DNA of 64,000 bases, taken from positions 61,945 through 125,944 of the forward strand of contig DS990265.1 in assembly GCA_000155435.1 (NCBI GenBank), written 5' to 3'. A program made the translations under genes and the position numbers. Origin of the DNA: Clostridiales bacterium 1_7_47FAA (GTDB lineage: Bacteria; Bacillota; Clostridia; Lachnospirales; Lachnospiraceae). Shown here piece by piece: positions 9,220 through 18,067 of this stretch. The stretch's first letter is position 1. Every line of letters starts with the position of its first letter. The notes beneath the pieces are model-generated. The model was not told the origin of the DNA. It saw nothing but the letters and a program-made list of their open reading frames with translations, and ran no database searches.

Positions 9220-9298
9220 CATCCTCCCCGCCTAAAGTGGATGCTATCTGGATAAAAAACCACTGAGGGCATCAGATTTTGTGTCTGATATCCTTCCT
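9208..9298 (-). ncRNA. Antisense RNA antitoxin of the type I cassette
   Basis: Minus-strand promoter TTGAAA (9328-9333), 17-base spacer, TATAAT (9305-9310), predicts a start near 9298. The transcript ends at an intrinsic terminator: arms ATAGCATCC/GGATGCTAT (9216-9224 and 9239-9247) followed on the minus strand by TTTTTTATT. The RNA, about 90 bases, overlaps the last codons and 3' UTR of the toxin message, the RatA-like arrangement. A second hairpin, ATCAGA/TCTGAT, lies in its 5' half. Confidence 0.75.
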
Positions 9299-9314
9299 GA
9301 TTTGATTATACACC

Positions 9315-9342
9315 AGGCGCTTGTTTTTTTCAAGCGCCTTTT
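9315..9342 (+). terminator. Intrinsic terminator of the toxin message
   Basis: AGGCGCTTG (9315-9323) pairs perfectly with CAAGCGCCT (9331-9339) around a seven-T loop and is followed by TTT. The same DNA forms the spacer and -35 of the antitoxin promoter on the other strand, so toxin 3' end and antitoxin start overlap. Confidence 0.8.
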
Positions 9343-9382
9343 CAAACCTACACTTTCAAAACCAACCTATCCCTTCCTATAT

Positions 9383-10228
9383 TTATAGAAGCTGCTGGTA
9401 CACATCCCTCTTGCTGATGCCCCGGTCCTTTGCAACGGACTTCATGGCTTCCTTCTTGTCCTGTCCCATGGACATATAGTGTTCCAGGTGCTCCTCAAGG
9501 CCCATCTCCTCCCATGTGCGGATCTGTTCTTCCCGAAGCTCCCGGGGGGACCTGCCTTCAATCACGATCACACATTCTCCCTTTGTCTCCTCCTGTCCAT
9601 AGGCGGCCAGCGCGTCTTCAAAGGTGGTCCTGAAGGCTGTCTCAAACTTCTTGGTCAGCTCCCTTAATATGGTAATCCTGCGGTTCCCCAGCACCTCATA
9701 TAAATCCTCCAGGGTCCTTACCAGGTGATGGGGCGCTTCATATATTATGATGGTCCTTGTCTCATCCTTAAGCTCCCCCAGTATCCTGGCCCGCTCCTTC
9801 TTATCGCCTTTCTCAGAAGGCAGGAACGCCTCAAAACAAAACCTCCGCGTGGACAGCCCGGACATGGTAAGGGCTGTGATACAGGCCGCGGGACCGGGAA
9901 GGGATGTCACCTCAAGTCCGGCTTCATAGCACTGGCGCACCAGCTCCTCACCCGGGTCTGAGATACCCGGGGTCCCTGCATCCGTTATAAGGGCGATGTT
10001 AACCCCGTCCTTTAACTGCTCCACCAGGTATCTGGCCTTATCCACCTTATTATATTCATGATAGCTGGTCATGGGCGTCTTAATCTCAAAATGGTTCAGG
10101 AGCTTGATACTGTGGCGGGTATCCTCTGCCGCTATCAGATCCACTTCCTTTAATGTCCTGAGGACCCTGAAGGTGATATCCTCCAGGTTGCCGATTGGCG
10201 TTGCACACAGATATAATTTGCCTGCCAT
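9383..10228 (-). CDS. rsmI: 16S rRNA (cytidine-1402-2'-O)-methyltransferase
   Basis: Methylates the ribose of C1402 in the ribosomal decoding centre. Tetrapyrrole-methylase fold with the family motifs LYLCATPIGNLEDIT, AAEDTRHS and TDAGTPGISDPG. I use the ATG at 10228 because AAGGAGG is five bases upstream; this gives 281 residues, normal for RsmI, whereas the longer frame to 10273 would overlap the previous gene. Last gene of holB-ricT-yabB-rsmI. The GIY-YIG gene (yazA) found between yabB and rsmI in Bacillus is absent. Confidence 0.94.
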   Translation of the reverse strand: MAGKLYLCATPIGNLEDITFRVLRTLKEVDLIAAEDTRHSIKLLNHFEIKTPMTSYHEYNKVDKARYLVEQLKDGVNIALITDAGTPGISDPGEELVRQCYEAGLEVTSLPGPAACITALTMSGLSTRRFCFEAFLPSEKGDKKERARILGELKDETRTIIIYEAPHHLVRTLEDLYEVLGNRRITILRELTKKFETAFRTTFEDALAAYGQEETKGECVIVIEGRSPRELREEQIRTWEEMGLEEHLEHYMSMGQDKKEAMKSVAKDRGISKRDVYQQLL

Positions 10229-10262
10229 GAGTTCCTCCTTTCCAGTACCGCGCATCGCAGTA

Positions 10263-11024
10263 CTAATATCCATACGTAACCCTTATCTGCCGGGTATACT
10301 CACCCTGTTCATTAAACACAATCACAGGAGCCTCCATCTTAAGCAAGGCCCCGCCGCCGCGCACAGCCTCAATCAGTACCATGTTGGCTTCCCTGTCCAC
10401 ATAGGGGTGGACCATCTTCATACGCTTTGGCTCCAGTCCATGTTTTTTCATGGTCTGGATGATCTCGATGAGCCGCCTTGGCCTGTGGACCATATAGAAA
10501 CGTCCTCCCGGCTTTAAGACCCTGGTTCCTTCCCGCACAACGTCCTCCAGTGTGCACTTGACCTCATGGCGGGCAATGGCCTTTGCATCCCCCGGGTTCT
10601 TAAGTCCGTGGGCATCATTCATATAGGGCGGGTTGGACGTGACCACATCAAAAGAGGCCAGGGCAAACAGCTGGCTGGCCTCCACGATATCACCTGTGAC
10701 AATATCCACCTTTTCTTCCAGATGGTTATATCGGACGCTGCGTCTTGCCATATCCGCGGACTCTTCCTGAATCTCAAGTCCGGTAAAATGCTCCCCCTCT
10801 GTCTTTGCCGTGAGAAGGATCGGGATGATGCCTGTGCCTGTGCCCAGGTCCAGCATCCTCTCCCCCTTTTTCACCACTGCAAATCCCGAAAGAAGGACCG
10901 CGTCCATACCAAAGCAGAAAGCACCCTTTCTCTGGATGATACCATATTGATTCCGCTGCAGGTCGTCAATGCGCTCGTCGTCCCGCAGCATCACAGGGCC
11001 TGCCTGGCTCCAGGTATGTTCCAT
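10263..11024 (-). CDS. tRNA1(Val) (adenine37-N6)-methyltransferase-like protein (YabB/TrmN6)
   Basis: SAM-dependent N6-adenine methyltransferase. The SAM site is LDLGTGTGIIPILL (about residue 58) and the catalytic NPPY motif sits in VVTSNPPYMND (about residue 130), typical of base-amino methylation. The length, 253 residues, and the position between ricT and rsmI match Bacillus YabB, orthologous to TrmN6, which modifies A37 of tRNA-Val. The substrate is by family only. Confidence 0.88.
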   Translation of the reverse strand: MEHTWSQAGPVMLRDDERIDDLQRNQYGIIQRKGAFCFGMDAVLLSGFAVVKKGERMLDLGTGTGIIPILLTAKTEGEHFTGLEIQEESADMARRSVRYNHLEEKVDIVTGDIVEASQLFALASFDVVTSNPPYMNDAHGLKNPGDAKAIARHEVKCTLEDVVREGTRVLKPGGRFYMVHRPRRLIEIIQTMKKHGLEPKRMKMVHPYVDREANMVLIEAVRGGGALLKMEAPVIVFNEQGEYTRQIRVTYGY

Positions 11025-11039
11025 AGGATAACCTCCGTT

Positions 11040-11969
11040 TTAATTATCATCCAGCTTTGACTTGCCTTCTCTTTTCTCCAGGGCCTCCAGATGCTTTAAC
11101 TCTGCATCCGGCACATCCTGGGCCTGCTTGTCCCCGCCCTTTCCCTTCTTCTTCCTGGGCTTGAACTTGAGGTTCTCCACCTTGTACTCCCGGATTTCCT
11201 TTTCATCCTTATCCACGGTCACAATCACCTTCACCAGCTGGCGCAGGACATTGACGCTCTGGACCTCTCCCTTTAACCCGTCATTGGTGGTCACATAGTC
11301 CCCTGTATTAGGAAGCCTGCTGTTAAGGACCTCGTATGTCTCTTCCTCATTCTTAAGGCAGCACATCAGCCTTCCGCAGACACCGGATATCTTGGTAGGA
11401 TTCAGGGACAGGTTCTGTTCCTTTGCCATCTTGATGGAAACAGGTATGAACTCGGACAGATAGGAGTGGCAGCACAGGGCCCTGCCGCATATGCCGATTC
11501 CCCCCATTATCTTTGTCTCATCCCTGACGCCTACCTGGCGCAGTTCAATCCTGGTCTTAAACACGCTTGCCAGGTCCTTTACCAGCTCGCGGAAATCAAT
11601 CCGTCCGTCCGCGGTAAAGTAGAACAGTACTTTATTATTGTCAAATGTATATTCAGCATCAATCAGCTTCATCTCCAGGTTATGCTTCTTAATCTTATCC
11701 TGGCAGATTTTGAATGCCTCTTTTTCCTTATTCTTATTCTTTGTCTCCACTGCCTCATCCTCAGCAGTGGCCATACGGATGACCGGCTTTAACGGCGGCA
11801 CCACTTTGGACTCATCCACTTCACGGTTGCCAAGCACCACATATCCATATTCGATTCCCCTGGCCGTCTCCACAATCACGTGGTCCCCGGTCTTTACCTT
11901 ACGGCCCGCCGGGTCAAAATAGTAAATCTTGCCTGCTGTGCGGAAACGCACTCCAATCACTGTAATCAT
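11040..11969 (-). CDS. ricT: RicT/YaaT PSP1-domain protein
   Basis: In Bacillus, RicT forms the Y-complex with RicA and RicF that guides RNase Y and affects sporulation and biofilm. The PSP1 domain carries conserved cysteines in GICGRALCCHSYLSEF and GVCGRLMCCLKNE, ligands of iron-sulfur clusters in the family. The ATG at 11969 is chosen because AAGGAGAACAG precedes it, giving 309 residues. The C-terminus is lysine-rich (KPRKKKGKGG). Sits between holB and yabB. Confidence 0.93.
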   Translation of the reverse strand: MITVIGVRFRTAGKIYYFDPAGRKVKTGDHVIVETARGIEYGYVVLGNREVDESKVVPPLKPVIRMATAEDEAVETKNKNKEKEAFKICQDKIKKHNLEMKLIDAEYTFDNNKVLFYFTADGRIDFRELVKDLASVFKTRIELRQVGVRDETKIMGGIGICGRALCCHSYLSEFIPVSIKMAKEQNLSLNPTKISGVCGRLMCCLKNEEETYEVLNSRLPNTGDYVTTNDGLKGEVQSVNVLRQLVKVIVTVDKDEKEIREYKVENLKFKPRKKKGKGGDKQAQDVPDAELKHLEALEKREGKSKLDDN

Positions 11970-12078
11970 TCTGTTCTCCTTTAACTGCCGGCCCGCGCAT
12001 GGCATTGCCGTATGCCCTGGCCATCTATCCATCTCAATTTACAACTTAACCCCTTAAGCCTCCGGCTTTCCGGGTCAT

Positions 12079-13068
12079 TCAGTTCTCCTTCATGGTCAGG
12101 AACATCAGCTCCATGACCAGTTCCATATTCACATTGGCATCCAGGCGCACCCTTGCCTTTTCAATGGCCTGCAGTATCCGCTCAAGTCCGTCATAACCAC
12201 TGACCGTGCTCATGGCCTTGATGGTGGAAAACTCATCCTTGAAAATCAGCAGGTTGATATCCTTGGTGGTCTTATACATCAGCACATCCCTGTACCACAT
12301 CTGCATGAAATCCAGGCATCCGCGGATATCCAGGTTCTCATCCTTCAGCTTACGGATGTACTCCAGAAGTTCAGATATATCCGCATCCTTCAAATGCTTC
12401 AGCATGAGGATAAGGGCATCATACATGACCCTGAACTCCTCAGACTCAGCCAGGTGGATGGCCTTGCCCAGGTTTCCCCTTGCAAATGCCGCATAGATAT
12501 CAGCCTGGCTTTCCTCAACTCCCAGGGACTGCACCAGGTATTCCCTTACCACCTCGTCCCTTAACGGCTTAAGCTTAAGCTGCACACAGCGCGACAGGAT
12601 GGTCGGAAGGAATGCGTCCTGGTTGGTTGTCAGCAGAAGGATGACCGCATAGGACGGCGGTTCCTCAATGGTCTTTAAGAGGGCATTCTGTGCCTGGACC
12701 GTCATCTTCTCAGCCTCGTCCACAATATATATCTTGTAATAGCTGCTGTAAGGCCGCACCATGATGGTATCGTTAATCTGTTCCCTTATATCGTCCACGC
12801 CTATGCTGGCCGGTTTTTCATGGGTCACATAAATCAGGTCCGGATGGTTGCCCGAGAGCACCTGCTTGCATGCATGGCAGGCCATGCACGGGTCCGGCAG
12901 CCCCTTTTCACAGAGCAGTTCCAGTGCAAATGCATTGGCAAGGGACTTACGCCCCATCCCAGCTTCCCCGCTTAAAATATAAGCGTGGGATATCTTCCCT
13001 GTCTGTACCGCGTTGCGGAAATGCTCCTTTATCTGTTCATGACCTAATATATCGTTAAAACCCAGCAT
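12079..13068 (-). CDS. holB: DNA polymerase III delta-prime subunit
   Basis: Part of the clamp loader. AAA+ fold with a Walker-A-like GEAGMGRKSLANA, the four-cysteine zinc module (CEKGLPDPCMACHAC), DEAEKM Walker B and the SRC motif (LSRCVQL). The start at 13068 follows AAGGGGGA; it gives 329 residues, whereas the frame to 13113 would include the promoter. First gene of the conserved holB-ricT-yabB-rsmI block. Confidence 0.94.
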   Translation of the reverse strand: MLGFNDILGHEQIKEHFRNAVQTGKISHAYILSGEAGMGRKSLANAFALELLCEKGLPDPCMACHACKQVLSGNHPDLIYVTHEKPASIGVDDIREQINDTIMVRPYSSYYKIYIVDEAEKMTVQAQNALLKTIEEPPSYAVILLLTTNQDAFLPTILSRCVQLKLKPLRDEVVREYLVQSLGVEESQADIYAAFARGNLGKAIHLAESEEFRVMYDALILMLKHLKDADISELLEYIRKLKDENLDIRGCLDFMQMWYRDVLMYKTTKDINLLIFKDEFSTIKAMSTVSGYDGLERILQAIEKARVRLDANVNMELVMELMFLTMKEN

Positions 13069-13103
13069 TGTGATGGTCCCCCTTGGCGCAAATGTACTAA
13101 AAT

Positions 13104-13132
13104 AGTATATCATAAGAAATTTTCAATGTATA
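13104..13132 (-). promoter_or_regulatory. Candidate promoter of the holB operon
   Basis: On the minus strand TATACA (13127-13132) and TATACT (13104-13109) are 17 bases apart, with TG one base before the -10. It reads into holB 36 bases further on. The -35 matches only four of six consensus bases. Confidence 0.45.
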
Positions 13133-13198
13133 CCCTTAAGTTTTTCCAGCGCCATGGCTCTTGCCGGAGGATGTGAAGGTCGCATCCCCCGCATTTTC

Positions 13199-14737
13199 CT
13201 ACTCCTGTTTCCTCTTCATATTGCGGAATTCATAGGGGGTCATCTGGAACTTCTGTTTGAAGAGCCTTGAAAAATAGGCCTGATTCGAGTATCCCACCTG
13301 CTCCGCAATTTCGTATGATTTCAGCTGGGTATTATTCAGAAGCCATATGGCCCGGTTCATGCGCGTACTGTTCAAAAATTCGCTGAACGTAACCCCTGTC
13401 TCATTCTTAAACAGATGGAACAGATAATCCTGGTTCAGTCCCACCTCACCGGCAACCTCAGACACCGAGCCTATCTGCCTGTAATTTTTCTCAATATAGC
13501 GTACTGCCTTGGCAACATAAGAGGTATAATGGGCCTGGTTTCCCGACCGGCTGTCCTCCGCCTCCCCAAGCGCCGCATATACGCATTCCTTCATCCTGTC
13601 AAAATCCGTGCACTGTTCTATCCCCCTGTATATCTCCCCCATCTTTTCCGCAAACCCAAACCTGTCACTGGTATACACCTGGTATATATTCGCCAGTATA
13701 CGGAAAATGAACCGTTTCACCGCATTCACATCCCCGGGCGCCTGCTCCTCCAGATAGCCGAATATTTCCTCAAAGATTCCCGGAACCGACTCAATATTCC
13801 CATTCTTCACTTCCCCTGCAATTCTTTGTTCCCACAAATCCAGCTGTTCCCTCACACCCTCAAACCCACAGATATCCTGCGCAAAATATATCCGTTTTGC
13901 ATTCCGGCGGTAAAAGGACTGCTCCAATGCCATGATGCTCTTCATGATCATAGTGACCAGATGCCCGTACTTATAATATGGCCCGCTGACCCCCACCGCC
14001 GAATCAAAGCACATGCTGATTTTATCCGCAAACTGGTAAATCACCTGGTTCTGGTATGCAAGCTGGTCAATACACGCCGTGTTGCCTATGGCAATCAGGA
14101 CATTTTTCCTGTAGGGATAGTACAGTACGTTCTCTATGCCGGAATTCACGAATATCTCCATCATTTTTTCAGGCACAAAACTGTTGGTGCAGAAAGCCGC
14201 CGCAAACATCCCATGCTCGCTGAGATAAATTCCATGGCTTGCCATCTGCTCCCCCGTACAATCCGGGTTCTCCTCCTTCAACAGGCCATTCAAATAGATT
14301 TCCTGTTCAAACCTAAGCGCCAGCTGGTCTTTATGAATGGTATTCTTCCTGTCCGCCTGGATTTTCTGCAACAGGTCGCTTAACATCCTGGGATTGGCTT
14401 CGGTCTTTAAGATATAGTCATATGCGTCCTGGGCGATTGCCTCCTTGGCGTATGCGAATTCATCATAACTGGTAATGATGATGACATCCGTTTCCGGGCG
14501 TTCCTTTTTAATCTGTCTCAGAAGGGACAGTCCGTCCATGATCGGCATCTTGATGTCGGTAAAGACCACATCCGGCTTTTTCTCGCGGAAAAGCCGCAGG
14601 GCCTCCTCTCCGTTTGATGCAGCCCCGGAAAAATCCACCTTCATGTCAGGAAGGTTCTTCATGGCACGGCTGAACCATTTACGTATAGGAAATTCATCAT
14701 CCACAATCATCACTTTTAAAGTGTTAATATGCTCCAT
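13199..14737 (-). CDS. YesN-type response regulator with AraC DNA-binding domain
   Basis: Two-component response regulator of 512 residues. Receiver domain at 1-125 with the acidic pair in VDDE and phospho-acceptor Asp61 (FTDIKMPIMDG); a long central region; and a C-terminal pair of AraC helix-turn-helix motifs ending VGYSNQAYFSRLFKQKFQMTPYEFRN. Its start overlaps the kinase gene by 14 bases, so the two are co-translated. As the last gene of the ABC operon it most likely switches on the transporter and the divergent oxidoreductase genes; the promoters there have good -10 but poor -35 boxes. Confidence 0.92.
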   Translation of the reverse strand: MEHINTLKVMIVDDEFPIRKWFSRAMKNLPDMKVDFSGAASNGEEALRLFREKKPDVVFTDIKMPIMDGLSLLRQIKKERPETDVIIITSYDEFAYAKEAIAQDAYDYILKTEANPRMLSDLLQKIQADRKNTIHKDQLALRFEQEIYLNGLLKEENPDCTGEQMASHGIYLSEHGMFAAAFCTNSFVPEKMMEIFVNSGIENVLYYPYRKNVLIAIGNTACIDQLAYQNQVIYQFADKISMCFDSAVGVSGPYYKYGHLVTMIMKSIMALEQSFYRRNAKRIYFAQDICGFEGVREQLDLWEQRIAGEVKNGNIESVPGIFEEIFGYLEEQAPGDVNAVKRFIFRILANIYQVYTSDRFGFAEKMGEIYRGIEQCTDFDRMKECVYAALGEAEDSRSGNQAHYTSYVAKAVRYIEKNYRQIGSVSEVAGEVGLNQDYLFHLFKNETGVTFSEFLNSTRMNRAIWLLNNTQLKSYEIAEQVGYSNQAYFSRLFKQKFQMTPYEFRNMKRKQE

Positions 14738-16526
14738 CCCCCTTTGCTGCCGGACCTTCCGTCTTTATACTTGGCAGAATCAGTACCACTTTCGTTCCCA
14801 CATCTTTTTCGCTGCTGATTTCCACCCCATACTGTACCCCGAAATGCAGTTTAATGCGCTTTACCGTGTTATTGATGCCCACCATCTTACTGTTGTCCGA
14901 CCCAATGGTTCCCTGTACCTCCTTAAGCCTGTCACAGTCCATTCCCGCCCCGTCATCTTCCACCGATAAGTAAAGGCAGCCATCCCGCTCCCAGGCCTTC
15001 ACCACAACATGTCCCTTGCTGCCAGCCGGTTCCAGTCCATGGAAAATGCTGTTCTCCACAATCGGCTGCAGGACAAACTTCAGGACGCGCTGTTTCAGCA
15101 GTTCCTCAGGGATATCCACATCCAACAGTATCTCATCCCCATACTTGCACTGGAGGACGACAAAATATTGGTGAAGGATTACTAATTCCTCCTGCAGGGA
15201 AATCATCTCATCCTTCTGTCCGAGGATCGTGCGCAGCATGGCGGTGAAATTCTCCAGCATGCGCTCCGCCGTATCATTCTCCCCAAGGTTCACCAGACAT
15301 TTTACGGAAAATAAAGTATTGTATATAAAATGCGGATTAATCTGGGCCTGGAGAAATTCCAGTTCCGCCAGCCGCTTCTGTTTTTCTTCTTCCTTTAAGT
15401 CCTCAAACAGGCTGGATATCTTCCTGACCATTTCCCCGGATACATCGTTGATAAGGGATATCTCCGACCAGCTTTGGATATCAAACCTTGTATTAAAATC
15501 CCCGTCGCTCACCCGTTTGAGTTTCTGGCATAACCTGAGTATAGGCAGAGTGAAGGTACGGACCACCATCAGTATGGCGATACTGGATAAGAAAATGATG
15601 AAAAGCGTCGCCAGTATGGTATCCCGCTGCATTTTCCTGAGCGGCACCAGAAGGTTCTCTAACGGTATTTCCTCCAGATACACCAAATCATATTTTGGGT
15701 TATCATATCTGGAAAGCAGATATTTCACCCCTGATTTTTCCACAATCGAATAACCACCTGAAACTACCAGCTGGTCCAGGCGGTGCATGTTAAAATAATT
15801 CAGGCTTACCATGCGCTCCGTGTTGGAGGAAATAATCCTTCCGCTTCTGTCCACTATATAAATCGTGTTGTCGCTCATGATATTCTGATAGGTCTGATAT
15901 AGTACGCGTTCTGACACATTGATCAGGATTGTTATCTCCTTCCCCTCATGGTTCTTAGTCCTTCTCACAGCGGAAAAGAAAAAGCCATCCCCGATGGACG
16001 GGTCCCTATGGGATTGGGTCCAGTATACCTCCCCTTTATCCAGGCTATGCGGAATATAGATATACCACAGTTCATTCTGGAATCCGGTAAGGTCATGGTC
16101 CTGCTCCGCTTTTGTGGAGGTATAGGATAATCCCTCATTATCCAGCATGGTCACCGAATACTCCACATCCATGGAGTTCATCACATCCTGGTATGCGTCC
16201 ATCAGCTGTCCCGCGGTAATGCTGCCTTCCGGATTATCCCCATGAAACAGGGCCTGTATATCATTCTGGGCAAAATCGCTTACCAGATTAAAATACAGCT
16301 TCGACAAAGATGTCATATTCGCCTGAAGCAAATCCACCTTTGCCGAAACCTGCATCAGCACATCATTCCTGGAAGCCGCGACCCGGTCAATAAGTCCTTG
16401 TTTATAGGTGCGGTAAGAAAAAAATGCTGTCGTGGAAACAGATATTACCACCACAAGGGTAATCAATAAAAACAGGATGGTCTGCAGTCTGATATGGATT
16501 TTCTTGTTATCTTTATTATCTTTCAA
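14724..16526 (-). CDS. YesM-type membrane sensor histidine kinase
   Basis: Sensor of 600 residues with a transmembrane helix at about 15-37, an extracytoplasmic sensing domain, a second helix near 305-325, HAMP linker (RRLCQKLKRVSDGDF-like), and the His_kinase domain with the phospho-accepting His in QINPHFIYNTL (about residue 400). The ATPase part contains QPIVENSIFHGL (N box) and VEDDGAGMD (G box). Located four bases after an ABC ATPase gene; the ligand is presumably the imported compound or a derivative. Confidence 0.92.
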   Translation of the reverse strand: MKDNKDNKKIHIRLQTILFLLITLVVVISVSTTAFFSYRTYKQGLIDRVAASRNDVLMQVSAKVDLLQANMTSLSKLYFNLVSDFAQNDIQALFHGDNPEGSITAGQLMDAYQDVMNSMDVEYSVTMLDNEGLSYTSTKAEQDHDLTGFQNELWYIYIPHSLDKGEVYWTQSHRDPSIGDGFFFSAVRRTKNHEGKEITILINVSERVLYQTYQNIMSDNTIYIVDRSGRIISSNTERMVSLNYFNMHRLDQLVVSGGYSIVEKSGVKYLLSRYDNPKYDLVYLEEIPLENLLVPLRKMQRDTILATLFIIFLSSIAILMVVRTFTLPILRLCQKLKRVSDGDFNTRFDIQSWSEISLINDVSGEMVRKISSLFEDLKEEEKQKRLAELEFLQAQINPHFIYNTLFSVKCLVNLGENDTAERMLENFTAMLRTILGQKDEMISLQEELVILHQYFVVLQCKYGDEILLDVDIPEELLKQRVLKFVLQPIVENSIFHGLEPAGSKGHVVVKAWERDGCLYLSVEDDGAGMDCDRLKEVQGTIGSDNSKMVGINNTVKRIKLHFGVQYGVEISSEKDVGTKVVLILPSIKTEGPAAKGDGAY

Positions 16527-16530
16527 TCTC

Positions 16531-17277
16531 TTACCACCACTTAATCAGCTCCGTCACTTCATTGCGCAGTTCAATGAACTCCCTGTCAGTTACCTTTCTT
16601 GGCCTGGGCAGGCGATTCTCAATCACGGTTTTAATCTTTGTGGGCTTGTTGCTCAACACCATGATCTTATCACTCAGATAAACGGCCTCTTCAATATTAT
16701 GGGTGATAAATATTACCGTTGTATGAATTTTCTTCCATAATTTAAGCAATTCATCTTCCAGTTTATATTTTAACATCAAATCCAGCTGTCCATAAGGCTC
16801 ATCCATTAAAAGCAGCTCCGGTTTCGTGGCAAAGGCCCTGGCAATCACCACACGCTGAAGCATACTGGCCGACAACTGCCTTGGATAATAATGCCGGAAT
16901 TCCTCCAGTCCTACCATGCGGATTACCTCATCCACCCTGGACCGCATCTCTTCCTGGGGTAACCCCTTAATCTTAAGACCATATGCAATATTTTCCTCTA
17001 TATCCAGCCAGGGCATTGTGGAATATTCCTGGAAAATATATGCCACGTTATGCTTCTGAAGATTGATGGGTTCATTATCAATCAGCATCTCCCCATCCGT
17101 CACATCATATAATTTAGTCAGGCTGTTTAAAAATGTTGTTTTCCCGCATCCCGTGGGGCCTACAATACAAAGAAATTCCCCATCGTCCACCTGGAAGGAT
17201 ATATCATCCAGGACCAGAAGGCTGCCAAACTTTTTTGTCAGATGGCTCACCCGGACTTTTGGTGCTTTTTGTTCCAT
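16531..17277 (-). CDS. ABC importer ATPase, nitrate/sulfonate/taurine type (first)
   Basis: Energises the adjacent permeases. Walker A GPTGCGKTT (about residue 38), Q-loop FQEYSTMPWL, signature LSASMLQRVVIARA and Walker B LLLMDEPYG. The signature reads LSASM instead of LSGGQ/LSGGM, so this subunit has a degenerate half of the ATP sandwich and probably pairs with the second ATPase (17291-18067). 248 residues is standard for the SsuB/TauB group. Confidence 0.9.
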   Translation of the reverse strand: MEQKAPKVRVSHLTKKFGSLLVLDDISFQVDDGEFLCIVGPTGCGKTTFLNSLTKLYDVTDGEMLIDNEPINLQKHNVAYIFQEYSTMPWLDIEENIAYGLKIKGLPQEEMRSRVDEVIRMVGLEEFRHYYPRQLSASMLQRVVIARAFATKPELLLMDEPYGQLDLMLKYKLEDELLKLWKKIHTTVIFITHNIEEAVYLSDKIMVLSNKPTKIKTVIENRLPRPRKVTDREFIELRNEVTELIKWW

Positions 17278-17290
17278 CCCAGTTTCCTCC

Positions 17291-18067
17291 TTACAAGGTT
17301 TCTTCCATTTCCTGCATGATTTTCTCTCTCAAGGCAAGGAATTCTTCCGACACATAATCCCGGGGCCTTGGCAGATCCACGCTGTATTCCTTCACCACAT
17401 GGGTGGGACAGTTGCTAAGAAGCAGGATCCGGTCCGCCAGGTAGACGGCTTCCTCTATGTTATTGGTGACAAATACCACCGTACGCTTCTCCGCCGATAC
17501 AATCTTCTCCAGCTCCTCCTCCATCATATAACGGGTCTGGGCATCCAGATGCCCAAAGGGCTCATCCATCAGGATTACCACCGGATCATTACTGTAGGCC
17601 CTTGCAATGCCCACCCGCTGCTGCATACCTCCGGACAGTTTCACGGGATAGCTTTTTTCAAATCCCTCAAGGCCCACCATTTCAATGTATTTCCGGGCAA
17701 TCTTCCTGCGCTCCTCCTTCCTGACTCCCCGTGCCTTGGGACCGAATTCCACATTTTCCATCACGGTGAGCCATGGGAACAGCGCGGTGGTCTGATATAC
17801 CATCCCCCTGGAAGGATCTGGTCCCATCACCTTTTTGCCGTCCACCATCACCTCTCCATCGGAAGCAGCCTCCAGACCCGCAATCAAGTTGAGCACCGTG
17901 GTCTTTCCGCACTGCCCTGGTCCGAACAACACCACGAATTCATTTTCCCTGATACTCAGATTCAGGTTTTTCACCACCTCATATACACCGTTTCCACTGA
18001 TGAATGTCTTATTCACATTCTCACACCGGATGATTTCATCTATCTTCCCCGAACCGACCATGCACAT
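17291..18067 (-). CDS. ABC importer ATPase, nitrate/sulfonate/taurine type (second)
   Basis: Second nucleotide-binding subunit of the same importer. Walker A is GPGQCGKTT, the signature LSGGMQQRVGIARA is canonical, Walker B is VVILMDEPFG. The annotated start overlaps the permease gene by 28 bases; a start a few codons inside is possible. The fact that one operon carries two ATPases and two permeases points to a heterodimeric transporter. Confidence 0.9.
   Translation of the reverse strand: MCMVGSGKIDEIIRCENVNKTFISGNGVYEVVKNLNLSIRENEFVVLFGPGQCGKTTVLNLIAGLEAASDGEVMVDGKKVMGPDPSRGMVYQTTALFPWLTVMENVEFGPKARGVRKEERRKIARKYIEMVGLEGFEKSYPVKLSGGMQQRVGIARAYSNDPVVILMDEPFGHLDAQTRYMMEEELEKIVSAEKRTVVFVTNNIEEAVYLADRILLLSNCPTHVVKEYSVDLPRPRDYVSEEFLALREKIMQEMEETL

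Noticed and set aside
9051..9272. 73-codon minus-strand frame over the type I cassette
   Set aside because: It is the antisense of the toxin gene and crosses both terminators; no ribosome site.
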